Shown here: piece after piece, positions 14,218 to 23,607 of the stretch
Numbering within the stretch: the first letter of the stretch is position 1
Layout: the number at the start of each line of letters is the position of its first letter
Origin: Clostridiales bacterium
Lineage (GTDB): Bacteria; Bacillota; Clostridia; Lachnospirales; Lachnospiraceae
Assembly: GCA_018372435.1 (NCBI GenBank)
Contig: JAHAJA010000034.1
Coordinates: forward strand, 1-45,051
DNA length: 45,051 bases
Direction: 5' to 3'
The notes under the pieces: model-generated
Database searches by the model: none
What the model saw: the letters and a program-made list of their open reading frames with translations, nothing else
Told to the model about the DNA's origin: nothing
Made by a program: the position numbers and the translations under genes

Positions 14218-16068
14218 ATGCAAAACAATAAAAAAATAGCTTTATTTATCTCTCATATATATGGAGAATATCAAAGAAATCTATGTACTGGCATCATCAC
14301 AAAGGCTGCCGAATATGGATACCAGATAGACATATTTGCTTCTAATGATGGAGAAACCACCGAAGAACTAGAACAAGGAGAAAGTAGTATCCTTAAGATA
14401 CCTAATTTCTCCTCTTATCGTGGAGTAATATTTGCCTCGGGTACATACCGTGAATCAGGTTTAAAAAATCAGATTCTTCAAACTATTAAGGAAAAGTGCT
14501 CTTGTCCAATTTTGAATATAAATCAGGAACCTTCTGAATTTTATACCTTATCTATTGATAACATTCAGCCTATGAAGGAATTGGTTTCTCATCTAATCAC
14601 AACACACAAATACCAAAGGATCTCATTCTTAGCAAACAAGCATGACGAGTTATTCTCATCACAAAGAATTAAATCCTATCAAGATACAATGTCAGAACAT
14701 AAGCTTTCGTGGTCAGACAATACAATTGCATGGTGCAATCCAAACATTAATTCTGTTTTAGACGCTGTTACTAAGCTACTAAGTAATCCCGAAGGACCAC
14801 CAGAGGTAATCGTTTGCTATAATGACTCCATTGCGCTTATGGTTTCCAAAATCCTAACCGATAAAGGGTACACGATTCCGAATGATATTGCCATTACTGG
14901 ATATGATAATCTTGAATCCGCCAGACATAACATTCCCCCTATTACCTCAGTGGAGTTTCCTGTAAGGGAACTGGGCGAACTTACTATGGATACACTTATT
15001 CGCATATATGCAGGAGAAAAACCTGACAAATCTATTACTATGTCAGCCCATCCAGTTATTCTTTCTTCCTGTGGTTGCATTAATCCATCAACACAGCGTA
15101 ATAGCCATTATAACTTAAATCTTATTGAAACCATTGCTAGACGTGAACGAGAGATGATAACAGATATTAATCTCTCTTCCTCTCTATTAAACATTACAGA
15201 TATAGACGAAGGGATGGACGTCCTAGCTAGATTCACTAATACGATAGAAAATCTGGAAGGTTTTTATATATGTCTATATTCAGATTGGGATTCTTTATCG
15301 GATTCAATTCTAGATATTACTGACGTGGATGAAGACAATGCCTACTCAAATGACTTAAAACTATTGAAGATGGGTATTAAGAACGGTAAGAGGGTTCCCG
15401 AGTGTAGTTTTAATAGTCACATACTCCTACCTTCTTCTGTATACGGCAATAGTTCTATCGCCTTTTTGTATATGCCCTTATATTTTAAAGATAAGAACTT
15501 TGGTTATATCGCTCTTTCCTATAAAAACAATTACATCAAACATACCTTCAGTTTTATGTTATGGTTACGTAACATTAATAACATGCTGCAGACTATTGTT
15601 AATAATTACGAACGTACAGCACTAATTAACCGATTAGAAACTCTTTACCTCAAGGATGAGCTTACACACTTTTGGAATTCCAAAGGTCTTAAGAAGCATT
15701 GTGATACTTTGCTTATTAAAAAGAACGATTCGGACAAACCCATTATAGTAATAACACTCAATATAAATAGTTTGGATCAGATTCAAGCACAATTTGGTTT
15801 GAACGAAGCCGAGCTTTGCCTTTTAATTTTAGCAAGGGCAATTGAAAGTAATCAAACGGACTCACTTTTTTGCTCACGCACAGAAAAAAATACGTTCCTT
15901 TTACTATTCCAAGATACTTTAGAAGAGGATGCCATTGGGCTGATGAAGAAGATTGAAAAGTATATACAGAATTATCAGCTTATACATAAAAAATCGTATT
16001 CTATACCTCTAAGTTACTCTTGCCGAACCTATACCTTGAATAACTTGTATACTCTACAAGAAGAATAA
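14218..16068 (+). CDS. LacI-type ligand-binding domain fused to a degenerate GGDEF domain
   Basis: A 616-residue protein. Residues 6-285 are a LacI/GalR-type periplasmic-binding fold (KIALFISHIYGEYQRNLCTG, later CYNDSIALMVSKILTDKGYT and ITGYDNLESARH) but no helix-turn-helix precedes it, so it is not a classical repressor. Residues 300-480 form a linker or GAF-like region. Residues 485-616 have the GGDEF fold, with KDELTHFWNSKG in place of the usual DxLTxxxN start, but the GGDEF loop itself is replaced by SRTEKNTF at about 553-560, so cyclase activity is unlikely. There is no signal peptide. It probably senses a cytoplasmic sugar and acts by protein contact or nucleotide binding. It converges on the YesN/YesM genes of the glucan locus. 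Confidence 0.8.
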   Translation: MQNNKKIALFISHIYGEYQRNLCTGIITKAAEYGYQIDIFASNDGETTEELEQGESSILKIPNFSSYRGVIFASGTYRESGLKNQILQTIKEKCSCPILNINQEPSEFYTLSIDNIQPMKELVSHLITTHKYQRISFLANKHDELFSSQRIKSYQDTMSEHKLSWSDNTIAWCNPNINSVLDAVTKLLSNPEGPPEVIVCYNDSIALMVSKILTDKGYTIPNDIAITGYDNLESARHNIPPITSVEFPVRELGELTMDTLIRIYAGEKPDKSITMSAHPVILSSCGCINPSTQRNSHYNLNLIETIARREREMITDINLSSSLLNITDIDEGMDVLARFTNTIENLEGFYICLYSDWDSLSDSILDITDVDEDNAYSNDLKLLKMGIKNGKRVPECSFNSHILLPSSVYGNSSIAFLYMPLYFKDKNFGYIALSYKNNYIKHTFSFMLWLRNINNMLQTIVNNYERTALINRLETLYLKDELTHFWNSKGLKKHCDTLLIKKNDSDKPIIVITLNINSLDQIQAQFGLNEAELCLLILARAIESNQTDSLFCSRTEKNTFLLLFQDTLEEDAIGLMKKIEKYIQNYQLIHKKSYSIPLSYSCRTYTLNNLYTLQEE

Positions 16069-16070
16069 GA

Positions 16071-16132
16071 AAAACAAGTTTACTACGCTGTATGCCAATG
16101 ATGGCCTTTTAGCAAAGTAAACTTGTTTTTTT
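16071..16132. terminator. Bidirectional terminator between convergent genes
   Basis: AAAACAAGTTTACT (16071-16084) pairs with AGTAAACTTGTTTT (16116-16129) around a 31-base loop, with A- and T-tracts on the outside. It serves the plus-strand sensor gene and the minus-strand regulator gene. Confidence 0.8.
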
Positions 16133-16174
16133 GAATAATAAATATGATTATACTGCGGGTACTTATTCCTTTTT

Positions 16175-17617
16175 CTAATTTCCAAGCAATGTATTCTTAC
16201 GATACTCTGTTGGGGAAACGCCACATTGTCCTTTGAATATCTTCATAAAATGCTTGTCATTATCATAGCCAATCGCTCTGCTGATATCTGCAATCTTCAT
16301 ATCTGTAGTAGCTAATAATCGTTTTGCCTCGTCCACTCGGATCTGTTTTAGATAATTAACAAAATTACATCCCGTATATTGCTTAAACACATACGAAAAC
16401 AAGGAATAATTCATAGAAATATGATTGGATACCACTGCCATATTCAAATCTTTTTTATAATTATCTTTTATATATACTAGTGCAGACTGTATTTTTTGTT
16501 TATTACGATAATCATCAAATTGCGTTAATAATCGACCATTCAAATCTCTTATCCAACTCTTAATATGAGCTATATACTGAGATAAACTATTGTAAGTTAG
16601 CAAATCTTCCTCTAATTCTTCCTCCGCCATTTCCTTAAGAGCATTCCGATATGTTGCATATGTCTTTTGCCTGATAGATGAAAATACTTCTTCTAAAGTT
16701 GAATCAGAAACCTTACTTATCTTAAATTGGTAACAGATATGATCAAGTTGTTTTAGAGCTTCCTCACATTTGTCCGTACCTATCATCTGAACAATTTGCT
16801 CAATCTCTTGTTCTGAATATATCACATCTTCCTCTTTTGCTCTTGTATCAAATGTTACAATATTAATATCTGATAAGAACGCTTGTCTCCTAGCTGTCAT
16901 TGCTTCTTCATAAGCTTCTTTAATCTGTTCAAGTCCTACATGTACTTGACTACATCCCACATAGTATCCTCGTAATTCTGATTTCAATATTTTATCTCTT
17001 TGTAAATTATCAACAATGAAAACACCTTGTCCATTCACGTCTTGTAAGAAGGTTACTCCGTCTGTCTCTTGGAACTCATCACTATAATTCGTACAATATA
17101 TAATATATTCACCATCTAAGAAACTAGATGATAGTTGTTCTAATATAAGTTCACATTCCTTTGTCCCCATATCCTCATTGATCATCAGTTGTTTTAGCTG
17201 TTGGTAGCTAACGTTAAGCATGGTATTCTTATTATTCTGCTTCTTTACTAACTCCTCTTCTAACTTGGTAAGTATCTCTGCTAATTGTGTTCGTTCTATT
17301 GGTTTTAGTAGGTAATCTTTCACTCCATTACGAAGGAGCTCAACCGCATAAGAAAAATCATCATATCCACTTACTACTACTACGAATGGTACATGGGAAC
17401 ATGTTTGTATCTCTTTTACTAACGTAATTCCATCCATCTTGGGCATTCTTATGTCTGTGATTACCACATCAATCTCTTGACTACGAACAATTTCCAATGC
17501 TTCCAATCCATTCTTACACTCCATAACCATAGAGATCGGTACCCCAGAGCGTAATGCCATGGCTTTTATTCCCTGTCTTATTAGTTTTTCATCTTCAACA
17601 ATTAATAAAGTGTTCAT
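16175..17617 (-). CDS. YesN-type response regulator with AraC DNA-binding domain
   Basis: A 480-residue regulator. The N-terminal receiver domain (1-120) has the phosphorylation site D55 in VVITDIRMPKMDG, the acidic pair E8/D9, and K104-type lysine in YLLKPIER. A long middle region (about 130-370) has the YesN pattern. The C-terminal AraC domain (about 375-476) carries two helix-turn-helices: AVVSNHISMNYSLFSYVFKQ and then ADISRAIGYDNDKHFMKIFK. It ends with CGVSPTEYRKN, as AraC proteins do. It lies 26 bases downstream of the histidine kinase gene and should be its partner. The most likely targets are the promoters at 33631 and 25510, which share a motif. Confidence 0.9.
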   Translation of the reverse strand: MNTLLIVEDEKLIRQGIKAMALRSGVPISMVMECKNGLEALEIVRSQEIDVVITDIRMPKMDGITLVKEIQTCSHVPFVVVVSGYDDFSYAVELLRNGVKDYLLKPIERTQLAEILTKLEEELVKKQNNKNTMLNVSYQQLKQLMINEDMGTKECELILEQLSSSFLDGEYIIYCTNYSDEFQETDGVTFLQDVNGQGVFIVDNLQRDKILKSELRGYYVGCSQVHVGLEQIKEAYEEAMTARRQAFLSDINIVTFDTRAKEEDVIYSEQEIEQIVQMIGTDKCEEALKQLDHICYQFKISKVSDSTLEEVFSSIRQKTYATYRNALKEMAEEELEEDLLTYNSLSQYIAHIKSWIRDLNGRLLTQFDDYRNKQKIQSALVYIKDNYKKDLNMAVVSNHISMNYSLFSYVFKQYTGCNFVNYLKQIRVDEAKRLLATTDMKIADISRAIGYDNDKHFMKIFKGQCGVSPTEYRKNTLLGN

Positions 17618-17643
17618 AAAATCTACCCTCTCATATTTGACAT

Positions 17644-19437
17644 CTAAACGTTTGTATCAAAAGGTAACCTCATAGAAACCTTCGTATAACAACCATACCT
17701 AGAAGAAACCTGGATTCCATATTCTTTTCCAAAGTGAATCTGGATACGATCCTGCACATTTTTCAGCCCAATACCAGACCCAGTTCCTCCACTTACTTCA
17801 ATATCTTCATCAATCTTTTCTCGCAAGCGTTTGACCTCATCTTCTGTCATACCTTTTCCTTGATCTGTTATTTCAATGATGAAATCCTGTCTCATTACAA
17901 TACCTTTAATGTAGATATTAGTATCTTCTGCAATATCTTCAATCCCGTGACTGATTGCGTTCTCCACAATTGGTTGTAAAGACATCTTAGGAATCTCTTG
18001 TTCCCATAATGCTTCCGGAATATTAAGTGACAGATAGATTTCATAATCAAACCTTAGATTCATTAATGCTATATAGTTTTGTATATATTCAATCTCTTGT
18101 CTTACTGAAACATTCTTTGCAAGTCCCTTCATGCTATAACGTAACATAATTCCTAGGGAGGTCACCGCATCTGCAATATCATACTTTTCTTCAATCTCCG
18201 CCATCATCTTAACGGATTCTAGTACATTGTAGATAAAATGTGCATTGATCTGATTTTGTAATGCTCGAATCTCAGAATTCTTAGCAAGGATTTCCCGATC
18301 CAAATTGTCTTTAATAAGCAACTGAATCTTATCTAACATGATGCGTATCTGGTTAGCCAATTCACCTAATTCATCCGTACCACAATCAGGTACTTCTACG
18401 TTAAGATTTCCTCCTTGCACTTCTTTTAATGTCTCAAAAAGCATGTAAAAACGTTTCACCATGGTCTTAACAACAAAATGAATAACGCAAATTAATAACA
18501 CCATAATTCCAACCAAAACCAATAGATATAACCAACTCATCTTAGTCAAATTACTACCAGACTTATCCAAAGAAATTACCTCAATGTAACTACCACCCAA
18601 TTCTGGAATATTCTTGGTAGTTATAAGCATATTTTCTCCGTGTAACTTAACCTTTTTACTAAACTCTTGGTCCGAATCCGAAGCTACAGACATAATATCT
18701 TCCACCATATTATTCCATCTATTATCTTCTTCCTGATTATAATAACGATTTTTTGCTTGATCAACAAAACAAGACCATTTTGCAATATTATTATCAAAGA
18801 GCCCAGTAAACACATCTTCCATCTTTACAGCAACTTCAACATACCCTAAATTACCGTAAGAATAGCTGGGCATCTTAGTTGTAAGTGACATAACATGTTT
18901 CGTTGGATTAGATGATAACCGAAACAAATCATCTGTATAATCATATAACCAAGAGTATTGAACAGTATCATCTGATATCATCTGTGTATTTTTCATTCTG
19001 TTTTTACGATATATGATAGGTACCATCTCTAACATGGTATCATTATCTACATACACATGAATCTGGTATAGATACGGGTTACTATTTACCAATCGTTCCA
19101 TACTTACAATATCTTCTCTGCTAAAAGCTATCATATCTTCAATCGAAATCTTTTCTCCTGAATGAACTCGTTCTAGATAATTTGTTAAGTTTCCATTATT
19201 TAAAAATACTTGTGTTGACACATTGCAAAGCTCTACTGTCTTTTGCACATTCGCATAGATTTGATTCACTGAGGCTTTCGCCAAATATATTCTATCATTT
19301 GTTTCTTTTTCTTCCAAATTCAGAATGATGACTAGAAAAAGAACTAGGATGGGTATAAAAGCAAACCAAAAAACAATTAAAGATATCTTCTCTGTTATTT
19401 TCAGATTATTCGTCCAACAATGTCTAATTCTACTCAT
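17644..19437 (-). CDS. YesM-type membrane sensor histidine kinase
   Basis: A 597-residue kinase. Helix TM1 lies at about 19-41, an extracellular sensor region at 42-300, TM2 at about 302-326 and a HAMP domain at about 327-380. The His_kinase domain holds the phospho-acceptor H400 in NQINAHFIYNVLE. Most relatives have INPHF; here the proline is alanine. The ATPase domain has LQPIVENAISHGI (N box), ITDQGKGM (G1) and GTGSGIGLKNVQDRI (G2). It belongs to the group that detects extracellular carbohydrate or its binding protein and signals to a YesN regulator, encoded directly downstream. The ATG follows a weak GAGATGGG site. Confidence 0.9.
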   Translation of the reverse strand: MSRIRHCWTNNLKITEKISLIVFWFAFIPILVLFLVIILNLEEKETNDRIYLAKASVNQIYANVQKTVELCNVSTQVFLNNGNLTNYLERVHSGEKISIEDMIAFSREDIVSMERLVNSNPYLYQIHVYVDNDTMLEMVPIIYRKNRMKNTQMISDDTVQYSWLYDYTDDLFRLSSNPTKHVMSLTTKMPSYSYGNLGYVEVAVKMEDVFTGLFDNNIAKWSCFVDQAKNRYYNQEEDNRWNNMVEDIMSVASDSDQEFSKKVKLHGENMLITTKNIPELGGSYIEVISLDKSGSNLTKMSWLYLLVLVGIMVLLICVIHFVVKTMVKRFYMLFETLKEVQGGNLNVEVPDCGTDELGELANQIRIMLDKIQLLIKDNLDREILAKNSEIRALQNQINAHFIYNVLESVKMMAEIEEKYDIADAVTSLGIMLRYSMKGLAKNVSVRQEIEYIQNYIALMNLRFDYEIYLSLNIPEALWEQEIPKMSLQPIVENAISHGIEDIAEDTNIYIKGIVMRQDFIIEITDQGKGMTEDEVKRLREKIDEDIEVSGGTGSGIGLKNVQDRIQIHFGKEYGIQVSSRYGCYTKVSMRLPFDTNV

Positions 19438-19526
19438 ATCCCATCTCTCTTCCTGATCCCTCTTGTCTTTTTATCGATACCTTTAAGATAGTTTGATAAT
19501 GTTATCTCCCCTTCTTTGATAGTTAT

Positions 19527-19555
19527 ATTCTATCATACTACCTGTATGCATCCAA
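19527..19555 (-). promoter_or_regulatory. Promoter of the yesM-yesN-like pair
   Basis: Read on the minus strand: TTGGAT, a 17-base spacer ending TGA, and TAGAAT. It lies between the chemoreceptor stop and the kinase start, so the two-component genes can be expressed apart from the transport operon. Confidence 0.5.
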
Positions 19556-19565
19556 CACCTTTTCG

Positions 19566-21728
19566 TCATTTTACAACAAAAACCGATACTGTACTCTCAA
19601 GATTATGTGCATCATCACTTAACCTCACAGCTATTTCACTCAAATTTTTAACTGATACTATTTGACTGTCCATAGCATTGCTAAGTTCTCCCGTTGCCGC
19701 TGAAGTTTGCTGTGTGGTCGCGGATATACTCTCAACTGCTATTAATGTATCCTCTTTATTTTTTTGAATTGTATTAATCCCATTCGTTATTACCGTAAGA
19801 TTTGATGTAAGTTGTTCTACATACCGTCCAATACCTTGAAACACAGATACGGTTTGATTCAATGTATCTGCTTGTCTATCAACAATACTTTCTGCTTGCA
19901 TCGCTGTCTCAACCGTTTCTCTAGCTTGATTGGATATTTCACAAATAATTGTTTCGATTTCTGTCGCCGCATTTTTCGATTGTGCTGACAATTTACGAAT
20001 CTCATCAGCTACAACTGAGAAACCTTTTCCTGCTTCTCCTGCTCTTGCTGCTTCAATTGAAGCATTCAATGATAGCAAATTCGTCAGATCGGATAACTCA
20101 TTAATCGTTTGTAATATCTCGTTAATGGCTGTTGTCTTTGCATGCAAGACCTGAATATCTTCTATAACCTGTTTCGTTATCACTGCTGTATCATCAGCAC
20201 ATCTTGACAAATCATCAACAATAACCATGCCTTCCTGTACTTGTCCTTTCGTACCTGTAACTACCTGACCTATACCATATGCATTATCTGCTACCCTCTC
20301 TATGTGTTCCGATAGGTTTGTCATCTGATGGAAACAATTCATAGCTTCCTCTGCTTGTTGTCCTATAGCATGTTCAATATCTGTCACATTTTTCGAAATA
20401 TATTGAGATTTTTCCAACATATCTTCTGTATTACTGGACACTGTAGCGGCATTATTAAGGACATTCTCACTAACATCAGTCATCTGAACAATCAGATTCT
20501 TCATTCCCAACGCCATATTTTTAATTCCTTTAGAAAGTAATTGAAATTCATCTTTTCTTCTCAGCGATACCGTTGCTGTAAGATCCCCTTCTTCTAGCCG
20601 TTTTAAACTTGTATTCATTTTACGAATGGAATTACTAAAACCAGAAGCTAGTATTGTTCCAATTATAGTTGCAATGAAAGAAGCCACGATTACAATAACA
20701 ACCGTAATTAATCGCATTTCATCTGCTTCTTTTGTAATTAATTCTTTTGGAATAAGAGCATAAACTGCTGCTTTTTGTTCTGGTAGATTAATATATTGAT
20801 AAAGATAAGTTTTACCTTTTAATTCCACATACTTATGTACTGCTTCTCTATTACTTGCTGTTTCAAGCGAATCACTATTGCTATTTTCCTTTTCTAAAGA
20901 AAGGATCGGATTTTCTTGATAAAAGGATTGCTCCTTCAATTGAAATCCTTCATTACTGCCACACAATATCTCTTTACCATCGGAGGTAATAAAACCGACG
21001 ATGCTCCCCTCACCAAACTCTGTATTTTGCAACGCATTGTATATAAATTCCTTTTTTATATCTATTGATATTATCCCCATCTTCTTATTGTTTTTATTGT
21101 ATAAATACTTACTAAAGACAATACCATAGTTTTCTCCGTCTTGTTGCATAACTTGGTCCATATATGTATGATATCCACTCCACCTGCTTTTTTCCTTCGC
21201 CTCCAGAAACTCTTTTCCTTCCTTAGAATCGCTAAAGGTACTATATAAGGACTGTGGTGCAGTTCCTTTAACAGAAACACTGGAACCATATTCCCCAAAT
21301 ATAGTAATATTCTCCACTACCTGATCCCCTAAGGTATTGGACTCTATCGCATTCTGTACTTGTTTATAAGCCTTCAATTCTTCAACTGTGTTCCCTTTAT
21401 ATTCTCCTGAATAGTAGGCTTTTACACTTTCATTCGTATTAATTTGTGTTGATTTTGCCATGGCAGTATCAAATCCTACTTGGAAATAATCAGCCATCAT
21501 TCGAATGGTACTCAGACTAGAGGACTCAAAGTTATTAATCAAACCCTTTGAGGCTTTCTGATAAGTAACCATTCCAAGTAAAACAATACATAGCACGGGT
21601 ATAAAAAAAGCGGTAATCAATTTAACTCTTACACTGTTTAATTTATTACCAACCTCTTTATTCACTTTTCGCTTTTGGTTAACTTTGTTGTTTTTATCCT
21701 TTTCATTCCTTATCCTCGGTTTCATCAT
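19566..21728 (-). CDS. Methyl-accepting chemotaxis protein with Cache-type sensor
   Basis: The start at ATG 21728 has GGAGG 5 bases before it; the frame extends a few codons to a TTG at 21740. The protein is about 720 residues. TM1 follows a basic cytoplasmic segment at about 35-55; a dCache-like extracellular domain spans about 56-340 (GIISIDIKKEFIYNAL and IVGFITSDGKEILCG repeats); then TM2, HAMP and a long methyl-accepting coiled coil. The signalling tip reads INELSDLTNLLSLNASIEAA then RAGEAGKGFSVVADEIRKLS, the conserved CheA/CheW contact region. Its place between the solute-binding protein gene and the kinase gene suggests chemotaxis toward the same glucan fragments that the locus imports. 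Confidence 0.9.
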   Translation of the reverse strand: MMKPRIRNEKDKNNKVNQKRKVNKEVGNKLNSVRVKLITAFFIPVLCIVLLGMVTYQKASKGLINNFESSSLSTIRMMADYFQVGFDTAMAKSTQINTNESVKAYYSGEYKGNTVEELKAYKQVQNAIESNTLGDQVVENITIFGEYGSSVSVKGTAPQSLYSTFSDSKEGKEFLEAKEKSRWSGYHTYMDQVMQQDGENYGIVFSKYLYNKNNKKMGIISIDIKKEFIYNALQNTEFGEGSIVGFITSDGKEILCGSNEGFQLKEQSFYQENPILSLEKENSNSDSLETASNREAVHKYVELKGKTYLYQYINLPEQKAAVYALIPKELITKEADEMRLITVVIVIVASFIATIIGTILASGFSNSIRKMNTSLKRLEEGDLTATVSLRRKDEFQLLSKGIKNMALGMKNLIVQMTDVSENVLNNAATVSSNTEDMLEKSQYISKNVTDIEHAIGQQAEEAMNCFHQMTNLSEHIERVADNAYGIGQVVTGTKGQVQEGMVIVDDLSRCADDTAVITKQVIEDIQVLHAKTTAINEILQTINELSDLTNLLSLNASIEAARAGEAGKGFSVVADEIRKLSAQSKNAATEIETIICEISNQARETVETAMQAESIVDRQADTLNQTVSVFQGIGRYVEQLTSNLTVITNGINTIQKNKEDTLIAVESISATTQQTSAATGELSNAMDSQIVSVKNLSEIAVRLSDDAHNLESTVSVFVVK

Positions 21729-21768
21729 AAACTCCTCCAAATCTGGTACTCTAAATCATAAGTGTAAA

Positions 21769-21809
21769 TTAGGGCTGCTACAAAACATAACTATTTGCTA
21801 CAGCCCTAA
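21769..21809. terminator. Stem-loop between the binding-protein gene and the chemoreceptor gene
   Basis: TTAGGGCTG pairs with CAGCCCTAA around a 23-base loop that adds partial pairs. There is no long T-tract on the minus strand (AATTTACAC follows), so it may act as a processing or 3'-protecting hairpin for the transporter mRNA rather than a strong terminator. A weak promoter (TTGTAG-17-TATGAT on the minus strand) overlaps its lower part. Confidence 0.5.
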
Positions 21810-21886
21810 AATTAAGATATTAAGTTAATTACATTTTAATTCGTATATTCAAAGTTCTATAACTAATACATCAAAAGAGTTTACAA

Positions 21887-23578
21887 TTAATTAACTCCTA
21901 ATTTTGCTTTTGCAGCATTCATTAATTCTGTTTGCTTTTCAATCATTGTATCAAGACCATAGCCTTTTCTCTTTTCGAGGAATGAATTCCAAATCTTATC
22001 AAAGTCTTCTTCAGATTTTGCTAATAATAATTGTGGTAATACAACACCCCATTCATTATCAATCTTAGATTTGATATCTGCTTCTTCTGAATCAGCTTGT
22101 AATGATATATCATATTGAGAAGTTGTCATAACATATGGGAATGTCCAACGTTCCATTTGTCCAAGTGGTTCTGGAGTAGGTTCTGCCCATTTTAATGACA
22201 TAGCGTTATCTTGGAACATCCAGTAAGTTGAATCAGCACCGTATTGCTTATCATAAGCAGAACGATCTGTATTACATAATTCTTTTACATCATCGTGCAT
22301 CTTCTCAACACCGTTTGCATCATAATCCCAAGTTTCACCTTCAACACCTAACCAAGTCATATGTTGTCCATGTTCACTCATGAAATATGAGAATAATTGA
22401 ATTGCACGATCTGGATTCTTACAATTCTTAGAAATCATATTTAAACACCAACCATTGATACCAGTACCTGGTAATGTATAGTCATCATTGTTTGAATTCT
22501 TAGGTCCATCAACTGCAATATATACACTGTTTGGATCGTTTGCATATAAGATTTTTTCTTGGTCTTGTAAATCAGTTCTTTGATATAACATACAGAAATA
22601 ACGTCCTTGAGCGATCTTTTCTTCCATCTGTGCTCTCTTGTCGATGAAGATATCATCAGCTAGATATCCTTCTGAACCAAGTTCACGGAATGTTTTTAAC
22701 CAACGAACCAATTCTGGATCTGTATAACGATCATAGTATTGTCCGTCTTTTTCATATGGAATTGCTAAGAAGTTACTTAAGTATTGATCAAATGAAACAT
22801 TTCCAGTTGTACCGAACTCATGAGCTCCAATTGGGATTAATGGTTGACCATTAACTTCTGGGAATTTTTCTGCAGCTGCCTTAACTGCTGCTTTGAATCC
22901 TTCTGGAGTAGTCATATCAGGGCTTCCAATTGCTTCATAGATATCTTTCTTTACTAAGAAAGTTTGGTTCGAAGAGATGTTATCATACTTTTCATAATCT
23001 TGTGGAGAGAATGAAGAGTTTGGATATCCATAGATATGTCCATCTTCTTGTGTAAACCAGCCAACACGACCTTCATCAGCTACTTCAAACCAGTATGGAT
23101 CATATTCGTTAGCTAATTCATCTAATGCATATACCATACCATCTTCAATCATCTGGTTAACTTGACCTTCATACCAACCAAGTGTTAAGATATCTGGTAA
23201 TGTATCCGATGCGATTAATGAGTTTAATTTCTCAGCTTCGTTACCAGCTGGTACGATAAATTCAATATTACATCCTGTTTCTTCTGTGATTTTCTTAGAT
23301 ACTAAATTCTCTCCCCATGGAGTGGTGAACCATGAGAAATTAATATACCAAGTAAAATCTACTTTTTTGTCAGCATTCTGTTGCCAACCTGGAGTTACTT
23401 CACCTGATTGTGTTGCATCAGTTGATTCTGTTCCATCTGTTGCTTCCGTATCTTCTACAGAATTTTGGGTTTCTTTTGTATTATTGTTCTTTTCTTTCTT
23501 ACTGCTACAACCAACAACAGAGAACATCATCGTTGCTGCAAGTAACAATGCAATACCCTTTTTGAACTGCTTTTTCAT
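21887..23578 (-). CDS. Extracellular sugar-binding lipoprotein (LplA type)
   Basis: A 563-residue ABC solute-binding protein. The signal peptide ends in a lipobox, SVVGC, with the lipidated cysteine at residue 24. A Ser/Thr/Glu-rich linker covers about 26-66. The mature part is the large LplA-type fold found with LplB/YtcP permeases (VDFTWYINFSWFTTPWGENL, GCNIEFIVPAG, LNSLIASDTLPDILTLGWYE). It should capture oligosaccharides at the outer face of the membrane and deliver them to the two permeases encoded directly upstream in the operon. The ATPase is absent, as is usual for this family, where a shared MsmK-like ATPase serves many importers. It has a strong GGGAGG site. Confidence 0.92.
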   Translation of the reverse strand: MKKQFKKGIALLLAATMMFSVVGCSSKKEKNNNTKETQNSVEDTEATDGTESTDATQSGEVTPGWQQNADKKVDFTWYINFSWFTTPWGENLVSKKITEETGCNIEFIVPAGNEAEKLNSLIASDTLPDILTLGWYEGQVNQMIEDGMVYALDELANEYDPYWFEVADEGRVGWFTQEDGHIYGYPNSSFSPQDYEKYDNISSNQTFLVKKDIYEAIGSPDMTTPEGFKAAVKAAAEKFPEVNGQPLIPIGAHEFGTTGNVSFDQYLSNFLAIPYEKDGQYYDRYTDPELVRWLKTFRELGSEGYLADDIFIDKRAQMEEKIAQGRYFCMLYQRTDLQDQEKILYANDPNSVYIAVDGPKNSNNDDYTLPGTGINGWCLNMISKNCKNPDRAIQLFSYFMSEHGQHMTWLGVEGETWDYDANGVEKMHDDVKELCNTDRSAYDKQYGADSTYWMFQDNAMSLKWAEPTPEPLGQMERWTFPYVMTTSQYDISLQADSEEADIKSKIDNEWGVVLPQLLLAKSEEDFDKIWNSFLEKRKGYGLDTMIEKQTELMNAAKAKLGVN

Positions 23579-23607
23579 AGCGTTTCCTCCCTTTAATACA
23601 TTATGAT

